From Mytilus trossulus (taxonomy: Eukaryota > Mollusca > Bivalvia > Mytilida > Mytilidae), in assembly GCF_036588685.1 (NCBI RefSeq), contig NC_086379.1, positions 76,229,727 through 76,293,726 on the forward strand: DNA of 64,000 nt. Reading direction: 5' to 3'. A program made the translations under genes and the position numbers. The notes beneath the pieces are model-generated. The model was not told the origin of the DNA and searched no databases. It saw only the letters and a program-made list of their open reading frames with translations. This document shows positions 13,201 through 24,800 of the stretch, piece by piece (within the stretch, counting starts at the first letter, position 1; each line of letters begins with the position of its first letter).

Positions 13201-13489
13201 GATTTCCAATTTTGGATCTCAACAACTTTTTACAAATTTATAATACCAATGACGGGCGACAATGTATGTTTCTGTAAAAAAGCTTCACAGAAAAAGACGA
13301 TGATCTAGTATTTTCTTATTTGAAATAAAACTAAGTGTCAAGTACATGAAAATATTTTATATTTTTTTTTTTTGCCAAAAAAAACTAGTGAGGCAGTTGC
13401 CTCATTGCCTCAATGGAAGCTACGCCACTGAAAACAGGAAATTAAGTATAGGGGGACACTGGAAATTTAAAAAATTGAGAATTGCTTAC

Positions 13490-13600
13490 GTATATAGTGT
13501 AAGCCAAACATAGGATGAGAATGCTAATGTACATAGTGTAAGTGGAATACAGGATGATAACTGCTTCCGTACATAGTGTTAGCGGGATACAGGAATCAGG
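13490..13600. repeat. Tandem repeat, about 39-bp unit, about 3 copies
   Basis: Units begin at 13490, 13529 and 13569 with 'gtaxatagtgtaagxggaa' and diverge by a few bases. The array sits just outside the hAT right end. It is followed by 'cccaatgagacccccat', which resembles the terminus of the element at 36137-36325. Confidence 0.55.
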
Positions 13601-13738
13601 ACTCCCAATGAGACCCCCATTTAACTATGGGGATCATGTCGGGCAGTGTTTATACATTTGGACTTTCTGCTACAATCAAGTCACAAATTTTACCACGTTA
13701 GAAATCAAAAACAAAGATGAAGACGGAAGCTAGGTTTT

Positions 13739-15565
13739 CATAAGCTCACCTGGCCCGACGGACCAAGTGAGCTTATGCCATCACTTGGCGTCCGTCGTCG
13801 TCCGTCTGTCTTCGTCTGTCGTCGTAAACTATTTCAAGAATCTTCTCCTCTGAAACTACTAGGCCAAATACATTTACTTCCAAATTTTAACTGAATGTTC
13901 CTTTGGGTATCTAGTTAAAAAATTGTATCCGAAGTTTTGATCTATCATCAAACATGGTCGCCATTGCTAAAAATAGAACATAGGGGTCAAATGCAATTTT
14001 TGGCTTATATCTCAAAAATGAAAGCATTTAGAGCAAATCTGACATGGGGTGAAAATGTTCATATGGTCAAGATCTATCAGCCCTGAAATTTTCAGATGAA
14101 TTGGATAACCCATTGTTGGGTTGCTGCCCCTGAATTAGTAATTTTAAGGAAATTTTGCTGTTTTTTGTTATTATCTTGAATATTATTATAGATAGAGATA
14201 AACTGTAAACAGCAATAATGTTCAGCAAAGTAAGATTTACAAATAAGTCAACATGATCGAAATGGTCAATTTTCAGATGAATCACTTAATTGGTAATTTC
14301 AAGGATTTGTATACAAATCCTTGGTAATTTTAAGGAAATTTTGCAGTTTTTGGTCATTATCTTGAATATTATTATAGATAAAGATAAACTGTAAACAGCA
14401 AAAATGATCAGCAAAGTAAGATCTACAAATAAATTTATATGACCAAAATTGTCAATTGACCTCTTAAGGGGTTATTGTCCTTTAATGACAATTTTTCACA
14501 ATTTGTTCATCATATTTGCTAACTTTAAAAAATCTTCTCCTCTAAAACTACTCAATATTGAAAAATTAAAGCCTTTAGAAACGAAGTTACAAATAGTATT
14601 GATTGAAGGAAATTGCAAAGTAAACATTGACCCGTGTAAATCGAAGTGATAACACTTATTAACCCATGATAAAGTGATCAACAGATTAAAGACCATCAAA
14701 GGTGTTAATTAGGCCATTAACATGTCACCTAAAGAAAAACAGTAACATAAACATATGCTTTAAACGTATCTAGAATTCTCAAATAATTCTTTTCAAAATC
14801 AAACCCAGCAAATGATTAGTTCCCATATGTACGAGAACTATGAGGATATAAAATGAACACTTTATCATACTGGCATATCAATACCGGAAATTTAACTTTC
14901 ATCGATCAAAAATATTTTTTATGAGAATTAAAAGATCAAAAGTTGTACAGTTTATTTTATTAAAGATTGAATAGGTATAACCCTGCATGCGGTTGTAGTT
15001 CTGTGACTGCTATTAAAGTATTCTCAGATTTGGCGTTATTCAATATATTCTCTAGATCATATCAGACTTTTCATTAGTCAAAATGGGGATCTTTCCATGT
15101 CTTGATTTGGAAAATGGTTGTTTTATTTCGATGGACACTTAAATCGTGGATAAAGTCATCCACGAAAACCACGAAAATAGGTACCTCACGAATAAAAGTA
15201 CTTTCACAGTAGATAGAGATAAACTGTAAACATAAGTAATGTTCAGCAAGTAAGATTTACAAAAAAGTCAACATGACCGAAATGATCAATTGATCCCTAT
15301 GAAGTCATTGTCCTTTGTATGTTATAGTAAATTTTTTACAATTTTCATAAAATTTGTAAATTTTTACTAACATTTCCATTGAAACTACTGGGCCAAGTTC
15401 ATTATAGAAAGAGATAATTGTAAGCATCAAGAATGTTCAGTAAAGTAAGATGTACAAACACATCACCATCAACAAAACACAATTTTGTCATGAATCCATC
15501 TGCTTCCTTTGTTAATATTCACATAGAGCAAGGTGAGCGACACATGCTCTTTAGAGCCTCTAGTT
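13739..15565 (-). repeat. Inverted copy of the hairpin-ended dispersed repeat
   Basis: The left end is a stem-loop (about 13739-13777: AAGCTCACCTGGCCC, loop, GGACCAAGTGAGCTT) followed by a GTC/CGT-rich run. The sequence then follows the 1-867 repeat in reverse complement ('cagatgaattggataaccca', 'caacatgatcgaaatgg'). Several internal partial duplications are visible near 14285-14340, 14350-14450 and 15210-15300. The far end carries 'ggtgagcgacacatgctctt' at about 15531-15550. It ends about 240 bp before the first coding exon of the HP1BP3-like gene. Confidence 0.65.
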
Positions 15566-15614
15566 TGTATCCCTAACTATTTATGCATTCAATCATTGTC
15601 AATATGTTCAGTAA

Positions 15615-15775
15615 TAGGCATTTAGAGGCCAGCTGAAGGACGCCTCTGGGTGCGGGAATTTCTCATTGCATTGAAGACCTGTTGGTGACCTTCTGCTGTT
15701 GTTTTTTCTATAGTCAGGTTGTTGTCTCTTTGATACATTCCCCATTTCCATTCTCAATTTTATTCATGTCATTCT
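15615..15775 (+). repeat. Penelope-like 3' tail fragment
   Basis: 'ggccagctgaagg', 'gcgggaatttctc' and 'gttgttgtctctttg...ttctcaatttt' recur almost identically at about 19960-20098, behind the Penelope RT fragment. This places it as a solo 3' end of the same family. It lies immediately upstream of a coding exon. Confidence 0.55.
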
Positions 15776-15805
15776 AATATATTTAGATTTTATTTGCAGT
15801 AAATA

Positions 15806-18800
15806 ATGCCTTCAATAAAATTAAAGAAGAAGACTCAGGAATACTTGGCTGAAAAAGAAAGAAGCAAACAATTATCAAAGGAACCTGAAGAGGAAAAAGA
15901 AACAGAAATAGAAAAAACTAAGAAAAAAGATGTAAAACCAAGCCCAAAGAAAAAAGAAAAGCCACCAGTACCGGAGGCAGAAGTGCCAGTGATATTAGAA
16001 AAAAGAAAAAGAACTGTTCCACCTGGTGAACAGCAGTTGACAGACTGGTAAGGTTTTTTTATAAAATCTTGGTAACCACGACCAATAATCCCAACATCAC
16101 TTACTTACACTTAAATACATTTATAATTTCCTCATCTCATGAAACTATCCCAGATTTTTATCATCTTTGGAAAGAAGCTCCTAACAATAAGAAGATAGCA
16201 TTAAGAGGAATATTTTTATTGATTTTTTTCATCATTTTTGTTGAGCGTGCTATTAACAGTAAAAGTAGGGGAGACACTGGGTTTTGTTGAGCGTGCTATT
16301 AACAGTAAAAGTAGGGGAGACACTGGGTTTTGTGGAACCCTTATAGATTTTTCTAAAATTTAAACAAATATTGATATACTTAAAATAACTCAGCTGAATT
16401 ATGTACATAGGTAAATATTGGTTTATATATATTCCGACATAATAGATGGTTACGATATTGATTTTACAGGTTTGCAGAACATGTAGAGTCAAGGGAAGGA
16501 GCCTCCGTATCGTATCAGACCTTGTATGAATACTTCACAGATTTCTGTGCACAACAGAATATTCCAGTTACCGTAGATCCATCACAGTTTAACAGGGTAA
16601 AACCATTTTGCTGATCTCTATTATTATTTATTTGCACACAGAATAAATATACTGCTACAAAAGATATGCATGATACCTTAGTAACAAAACTTGATGTACT
16701 GATTGTAGTTTTTTTTCAAGAAATTTTGCTTTCAAATTTTTTAGTGTTTTTTTTTTTTATTTGAAGCTTGGAAACAAATAAATTCTAATTAGGTAAGATA
16801 TACATAACTTTATAGCATAATTTAAGATTTAACTGAAGTACATTCGTGTATGCCAAAGTATTCGAAAAAACACAAATGGATGTTAACTAAATGAAATATG
16901 AAGTGGATGTTAGACATAATTATTACGATTTTGGTGAAGAGACCTAAAATATTTTTATGGACCTTTGTAACCAATAAGAATAAAAATGAAATGTATTAGA
17001 CAGCAACTGAACAACATAACAGTTGACAGCAGATAGAAATCTATACAAAATGTCAAGGTCTAGATGGTCTTGAGTGTTCTAATAGTACTATTCATGTTGC
17101 TTGTGACATTTATTGTAATCAGATCTAATTGTATCTTATGTTTTCTAGTTTGATAATTTAATACATCATATTCATTCTAATATATTTGTCCTTAAAAAAT
17201 CCCTTTTTTTGTTTAGGATGTCAAAGATAAGTTTGGAAAGGAATTTGGAATCAAAGAATCATCACCTTATAAGGGATTAATCAGAGAAATAAAAGCAAAG
17301 CCAAAATCTACAAAACCCAAGGCAGAAAGTCTAACCATGAAAATGAGAGATATTGTGGAGGAAATTCTAAAAGAGACCGGAAATCCTGTATCCATTTTAT
17401 TTGACAGATTGCAAACACACTTACAATCATAGATTATCAAAAATCCTCTGCCATGCAAACACACATGTGATCATAGATAAGCAGAAAAAATCACCTGCCT
17501 GCAAACAAACAACTACAATCGATTCATAGATCAGAACAAATCTAGTGCCATGCAAACACACGTATGATCATAGATTGGCCAAAAAATCACCCCCTGGAAC
17601 AAACACTTTCAAATATAAATTTACTTAACATATCAACATGCAAACACATACTTTAGGTACAATCAATCCGGGGATATTGTTGGCCCAATGGCCTTTGCAC
17701 TGGAACTGCTGTATTATTAGCCTGTCAACACCAAAGTTTTAAGTTTGAATCCTTAACATGGCAGGTGTATTTAACTCCAATCTTAATTGGCTATGATTGT
17801 TAGTTTTCCAACTAAAGGACCATGGTTCTCTCCATGGAACTCCAGATTCTTCCACCAATAAAAACTGACTTCCACAAAATAGCGCAATAATGTTGAAAGT
17901 TGCATTAAACCCCAATCTATCATACTAACATTTGTAGACTTACTTAATTTATCAGCTTGTAAACACACACCTAAATCATAGTTTTACTAAATTCACCAGC
18001 CTGCAAACATGCTTACAATCATTGATTAACTATCAGACTGCATTTAAGAATTATAATTTAACATACCTATTCTTGTGAGCATTAAAATTTGATTTATGTT
18101 ATACAAGAGAATACTTTAAAAAAAAATATGGTCACATATAAATGCAGAGTGATTTCGTGAAGTGTACATCAACTTTTTTTTTGTGAATTTTGGTAGTTGA
18201 AAAAAACTGTAAATAGTTGGAAGTCATTAAGAAAATCACAAAAATTAGAATTGATACTCAGCTCTCTTCAAAGGCTTAAACTCAAAAGAAAGTATCCTTG
18301 TCAATAAGTTGGTTTACAGTACCGTATACTAGATTACCTACAAAAAGCTCTATTTGATTAACAAAATACCAAATTAAAGTACATTAAAGATTATTATATT
18401 TTCTTAACACATGCTAGACAAATGGAGTGAGATTTCCCAATATAAAAGTAGCGACTGCAAACAAATATCCTGCTCTTCAAGTGGATTTACAGCCACACAA
18501 ATTGTTACAAGCATTGGAACGTGGAGTTTATTATGGACGTATTGAACTGGTTAGTATCAAATTACATTTTGTACTGGTCATTGTTAAATGACATATTGAA
18601 TGTAATACTACAATGGTGAGGCAGAGAAGTGCTAAAAAAATTGAGAAGTGAGCAAGATCATAGCCGTTTGAATCCTGACTTTGCTCTAAAGAAGCACCAA
18701 GGAGAAGTTTGTGCCCCCATTATTTTCATTAAAATTCCCCTATGTCGCCTAATGATTTTTGAAAAAATATCTGGATCTAAATGCACATGACTTTGATGTA

Positions 18801-21800
18801 TGACAAAATAAACATAAAAACTTACTTCCACAAAATAGCACAATAATGTTGAAAGTTGCATTAAACACCAATCTATCATACTCACATTCATAGATATGAT
18901 CAAACTCTTTTAGATCATTTTTTAGTAGCAATAAACAAAAACTATGTCAATTGAACATGCTTTGATACTATATCTGCCCTTGATTTTTTACTAGATAACA
19001 TTTTTGTTCGTTTTGGAGATTCTGTATATCATCAGGTTATCGGAATTTCAATGGGGATAATTGTGCACCACTTATTGCATACATGATTTTGTATTGCTAT
19101 GAATTACAATTTATTACAAAATCAGCAAAGACTCATCGAAACAACATCTGATATACAAATTTAATAATACTTTTAGATATTTGGATGATATTTTGGCTCT
19201 CAATAATTACGACTTCAGTATGTATAAGAAATTTATCCTGTTGAACTTACTTTAAATAAAGCTAATACTAACAATGACCACTGCCCTTTCCTCAATCTTG
19301 ATTTCTCTATCTTTAACGGAAAGCTTAATACTAATATTTATGATAAAAGAGATGATTTTTCATTTCCGATCAATAATTATCCATTTTTAGATGTTGTTCC
19401 CTTGTCACCATCTTGCGGTGTTTATATATTTCAACTTGTACGATTCGCTCATGTATGTAACAACAATTTAGATTTTAACGAGAGAAATTTGTGACACAGG
19501 TTAAGTTCTTCTCATATATGTTATGATGGTATGATAATAAACCCCTAATGGGAAGGATTGTGCCTGATATTCATATGATGAAGACATAATCTTTCAATTA
19601 GTTTATTTGAAGTCTGGAGCTGGCATGTCAGTTAACAGTAGTCTGTTGTTATTTATGTATTATTGTCATTTTGTTTATTTTCTTTGGTTACATCTTCTGA
19701 CATCAGACTCAGACTTCTCTTGAACTGAATTTTAATGTGCGTATTGTTATGCATTTACTTTTCTACATTGGCTAGAGGTATACGGGGAGGGTTGAGATCT
19801 CATAAACATATTAAACCCCGCCTCATTTTTGCGCCTGTTCCAAGTCAGGAGCCTGGCATTTGTTAGTCTTGTATTATTTTGAATCTTAGTTTCTTGTGTA
19901 CAATTTATAGTTTAGTATGGCGTTCTATATCACTGAACTAGTATATGTATTTGTTTAGGGGCCAGCTGAAGGGTGCCTCCAGGTGTGGGAATTTCTCGCT
20001 GCATTGAAGACCCATTGGTGACCTTCTTCGATGTCTTTTCTATGGTCGGGTTGTTGTCTCTTTGGCACATTCCTCATTTCGATTCTCAATTTTATTTATG
20101 CTACCACTATGGCTAAAATTATTCTTAATTATGACACATTTACTGTAATATTCTCATGGTTTTAAAAATTACCTGTCATCTACAAAATATTTTGTAAGAA
20201 TCGAAAAATAAACATAGGTGAAAAAACTGATAAATCCGTGCAATTTGGGAACACTCGCGTTATATTTAAGAAATATTCTGCAATCTGTATCTATCTACAT
20301 CAAATATAGTTAATTAAAAGTGTAGTCCTCTGTGTATATTTAAAATACTGTCATACTGGTCACCTGTGTCAATTTTCCCCCTTTTCAAAAACCCTATATA
20401 CTATCTTTTATATTTTGAGCTTGACTGAAGATGCAGGAATAGTGATTTTTGGGCCTAAATGGCTGAGTGGTCTAAGTAATTGAACTACTATATCACTTGC
20501 CTGTCAACATGGAGATTGTGAGTTTGCATCAGGCACATGGCAGATGCACTTGACTCCACCCTAAATTGACTAAGATTGTCAGTTTTTCTACCAAAGGTTG
20601 ATATTTCTCTCCAAACACTCCAGCTTCCTCCACCAATAAAAAAGTGACCGCTAAAAAATAGCACAATAGTGGAGTTAAAACAACATTCAATCAATTGAAT
20701 AGTGAACTATTGATATATGTTTAACAGAATTTTGAATGATTACAGGTAAAAGGTACAGGGAAGTGCGGGTTTTACAGAATATTTGGTGCTGAACCAAGGG
20801 AAGACATCAAAGAAAAGGAAGAGAAAGAGAAAGAAAAGGAAAAACAAAAGAAAGAAGAAAAAGTAGGGGACAATAACAATGCTATCAATTGTATATTTTT
20901 ATATGACCGCAAAAATTGAAAACAAAATTTATAGAGAAAGATCTTGAAAATGAAATTGAGTTTGATTGTTTTATCAAGTTATCAATGTTAGTAGTTCAAT
21001 AAAGAAACAAGGCATGCTGACAATCAAAAGGAATTACGATTATGAAATACTCGAATTAAATTTAAAAAAAAATCTACACATTCTATCGCAATGATTATTC
21101 AAATACTATTAAGTGTTTACTGAATTTGGTTCTCTAAAGTAAGTTTTGACAAATGTATAATATCCCATGGTTGATTGCATATTTTCTTTTCCATGTTCAG
21201 TTATTTCCTGCACATTCTAAACTAGACTAAATTCAGTAATAAATCAATTTACTTAAGTTGCTTGAAACGCAATCAAAACCCTATGGTACAGACTAAACGT
21301 CTAAATATTTTAAGGTTTATCACTACTTTTGACATACAAAAGTATAGTGCATTGATCACAAGATTCTAAACTGCCATGAAAATTTCCAGAAATTTACCAA
21401 TGAAGTATATGCTCAGATATTGAAGTTCCAAAACAATGTTATGCTTGTCAGGAAATAACATCGCTTGTACAAGTTGCAGAAATCTAACATCTGTTTTAAG
21501 AATATCAATGATATAATTGTAAAAGGTTTTCTTTAAAATTGGAGTGATTTTCCTTTTTCAACTACCATGTTTTTGGAATGCTATGTGTAATTTTACCTTC
21601 CACTGACAAAAACAGCAATCGTTTCCCTTCATAGCTTACAAGCACTTTAATTTAAAGTTATTTTGTTGGGATTAAGAGAAATAAATTTCAGCTACAATTT
21701 TGGAATTGAGCATATGATGGATAAAGATAAGTTGTTGCTTTGAAAACACATCATTGATTGTTTTTATTGCATTGGTTGCAATAAATTACATTGATTTCCC

Positions 21801-24800
21801 AGTTAAATAAAAACCGATATTTTCACATGTGAAATAAACATGGTTATTTTACTTTCGGACGTCATACAACAAAAGGTGTTGTGAAGACGTCGATAGTGGC
21901 GGAATGCGTAGAAAACAGATATAGTTCCTTACATGTTTTACATTAATTTCTTTAAAAAAGCCATTTGCCAATGTAATAAAAAGAATAACTAATTAAAGAA
22001 TTTAAATATCGAAAAAATATTCAACTTGTGACCCAAAACACTCCACAACACTGATGATTAACTCAGGCGCTATGCGCATTCATGAATTAATTTGCTGTTC
22101 GGTCTCTCGTTGAATATTTTTTCTCTATTTGAATTCTTCGATTACTTATTCTATAATTAACATTGAAAGAGTAAGACTCCCTTCCAATGAAAGACAGCAA
22201 AACTGGCTTGAAAAATCTTCATTCCAACCTAACATTCTCTTTTGGTTCCTATGTTTATATTAGTTAACTTAAAGAGAATAGATAAAATGTAGAGCCTGCT
22301 TACAATTCTATTTTATTGCTCTGTAGCTTCAGAAGAAAAAAGAAAGAAAAGAATCAGAAAAAGAAAACAAGGAGGGAGATGAAGAACCAGCCAAAACAGA
22401 GGAAGAAACACCAAAGAAAAAAGGAACAAAGAGAAAAATAGAGGAAAAGGGGGATGACAAAAAGGGGGATGAAAAAAAGGGAGATGTAAAAAAGGAAGAT
22501 GTAAAAAAGGAAGAAGAGCCACAAAAGAAAAAGAAGAAAAAACGACATATTAAAAAACGTAAGTAGATAATACAATTAAAACACTAAAATATTATAATGC
22601 TAAAAAGACCTGCTTCTGAACTAATGAGGTGAAGCTTGTTATAGGGAATGCATGTCCATTTTCTGTTAACTTGATTAGCTGGTATTTGGATACTGAAACT
22701 GAACTAGATGTCATATATAGGAAGTAACATGTTTCATTAGTACTATTGTGGTTAGTGAAACTGTATTGGATTTTATGATCAGGTGCGGATCCAGCCATTT
22801 TAAAAAGGGGGAGGGGTCTAACTATATTGTCCCATTCAAATGCATTGATCATCTAAAAAAGGGGGGGTTGGACCCCCTGGATCAGCCACTGATGATGTGA
22901 TATATTCTTTGAAGATTTTTATTGGAAATATCATTTTATGTTCTGTTTCTGCCCTTATTGCGCATATTTGCTGTTTAACTCTGCAAAAACCTTTTTGAAA
23001 TAAGGCAAAACAGTAGTCAATGATATTTTTATATGCACTGTTGTAAGCACTAAAGCAGACTTATTGGAAGCTCAAACTTCTCTGTTTGACAAATTTCTTC
23101 AAGAAAATGTTTAGTGGATATAGGTCAAGTAGGAAACTTTTTTCTGAGTTTTCTTTGCCTCTTTGAAGGGGAATGATTTAATATTTGGTCAACAGCTTCA
23201 TAATGTTGAGTTGTAGCGAGTAGGAATTTTTACCCGTTATTTGCCTTTTATTTAACAACAGTGAAATCTCAATGAAGTTTTTTTTGCTTCTACCAAATTG
23301 AATGGGTTGTAGCAAGAATGCAATTTTTACATCATCAGTGCATCCCATTCCTGGATGTCGATGTTTTGAAATTCAACAATACTTTTATACACAACAATTT
23401 TAAATTGTACTTCAAATTGACTGTTGTTAATTAAATCCAATGTGTATGGCTCTATTGTCATGCATGCAGCTGGGCCATCATCTTTGTCTGGTTATATTTT
23501 AAAACCAAACTTATAAAACTGGTGTGTAATTCAAAATAAGCAGATTTGTTATAAATACTGCTTACAACAAATTTCAGAATTATGTGACAGATGTGAGAAC
23601 AAGATAATGTATTACATATGTTCTTACACACTAAGTGTTGGTGGCAGATGCATGAAAAAGCAGCAGAGATAATTAACTGTTTATCTTGTAGCAAAATGGG
23701 AGAAAACTGATCCACACAGTAACCCAGAGAAGATAGATGATACATTTCCTTTAGCCTTTACTTACTGTAGTGAACCCAAAGAGGCCTCATTTGGCAAAAT
23801 CAGGAAATATCTAGTTGACAATTATCCAAGTGTAAATGCTGAAACCAGGTAATGAACTTTTTAAGGAAAATACAAATATTACAGCTTTTTCAAATTACAT
23901 GGGAATAAATTGAGATGCTTGGTATATGCTTAAGATACAAAAGACCTAATACACTAAAACCCACAAAGGACCTCTCAAGGTCAACAAAAGGTCATTAGCA
24001 GTAGACACATCCTTAATGGTTGTTTAAAGTTTCGAGTTGATAAATCAATATTAAATTTTTTCAGTCAATCTGATAAGGATTGGACTCACAAACTCAACTT
24101 TAACAGTCACAATTCGAACAGAACATTGACTTTGACAGTGCTTATTTGTTTTCAAGGGGGGTACGGGTAAGCATTGTCATGTGCAAATTGATAAAAGGAT
24201 TAAACAAAAAAAAACAATATGTCAATTGCTTATTTAATAATCTATCTCATCTTTATTGTATTTTTGTTACAGACTGAAACCAGCTATTGAGAAAGGAATA
24301 GAAAAAGGAATATGGGAACAGTCATCAGGAAACAGTGTTGGTCAGGGGTCTTATCGTCTACTGCTCGATGATTTTGATCCAGAATCAAGTATGTTCAATA
24401 TATAGCAGTAGTTTCAAATTTGTAAAAAAGTTATTCCACGTATTGTCCACTGTGCTTCACACAATGGGATATGGTAATGGTCTCTCAAGCTGCCCTTTTG
24501 AATCACATCAATAATCACTGACTGTTTGGCATACAGCTTTCATACTTAGATTATTAATTGCTATAGTGTCTTCTCCATACTATTTCATCAGTAAGGTAAT
24601 ACAATTTTTACAGGAGCTATGGGACTTCTACCAAACTTTTTTTTAATATTAGAATATTTATATTGTGGATTTATTTTTTCCATATTACCTGGATTAGTTT
24701 AACATTATAAAAATTGGGATCAATTATACAAGGTTAGGTTAAAAATGTTTTGGGAACATTCTTTAACAAATATATTTTTTTCTATTTTAAGGTAAAACCA

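Larger units (their letters stand above)
9804..13430 (-). mobile_element. hAT-superfamily DNA transposon, near full length
   Basis: The left end CAGGGGCGTATCTT (9804) and the reverse complement of the right end, CAGTGGCGTAGCTT (at 13430), form terminal inverted repeats of hAT type. Both ends carry a 'gaggca' subterminal motif. A hAT transposase lies between them on the minus strand. Flanks read ttgaaaac (left) and aaaacagg (right), so an exact 8-bp target duplication is not demonstrable. A smaller CAGGGG-type element (12908-13043) is nested inside. Length is about 3.6 kb. Confidence 0.82.

Noticed and set aside
17388-17432. In-frame extension of exon 3 to a stop (…VSILFDRLQTHLQS)
   Set aside because: The extension is the first unit of the intronic tandem array. 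Splicing at GT 17388 to 18418 restores a complete H15 domain in phase.
17407-18020. CRISPR-like spaced repeats
   Set aside because: Repeat units are degenerate, spacing is irregular, and the setting is a eukaryotic intron.
20452-20530. tRNA gene
   Set aside because: The A-box-like start is followed by a poor B box and no cloverleaf or acceptor pairing. The sequence continues into a conserved SINE body repeated elsewhere.
22313-22575. Hydrophobic minus-strand ORFs (Phe/Leu-rich)
   Set aside because: Antisense shadows of the Lys/Glu-rich exon 6 of the HP1BP3-like gene.
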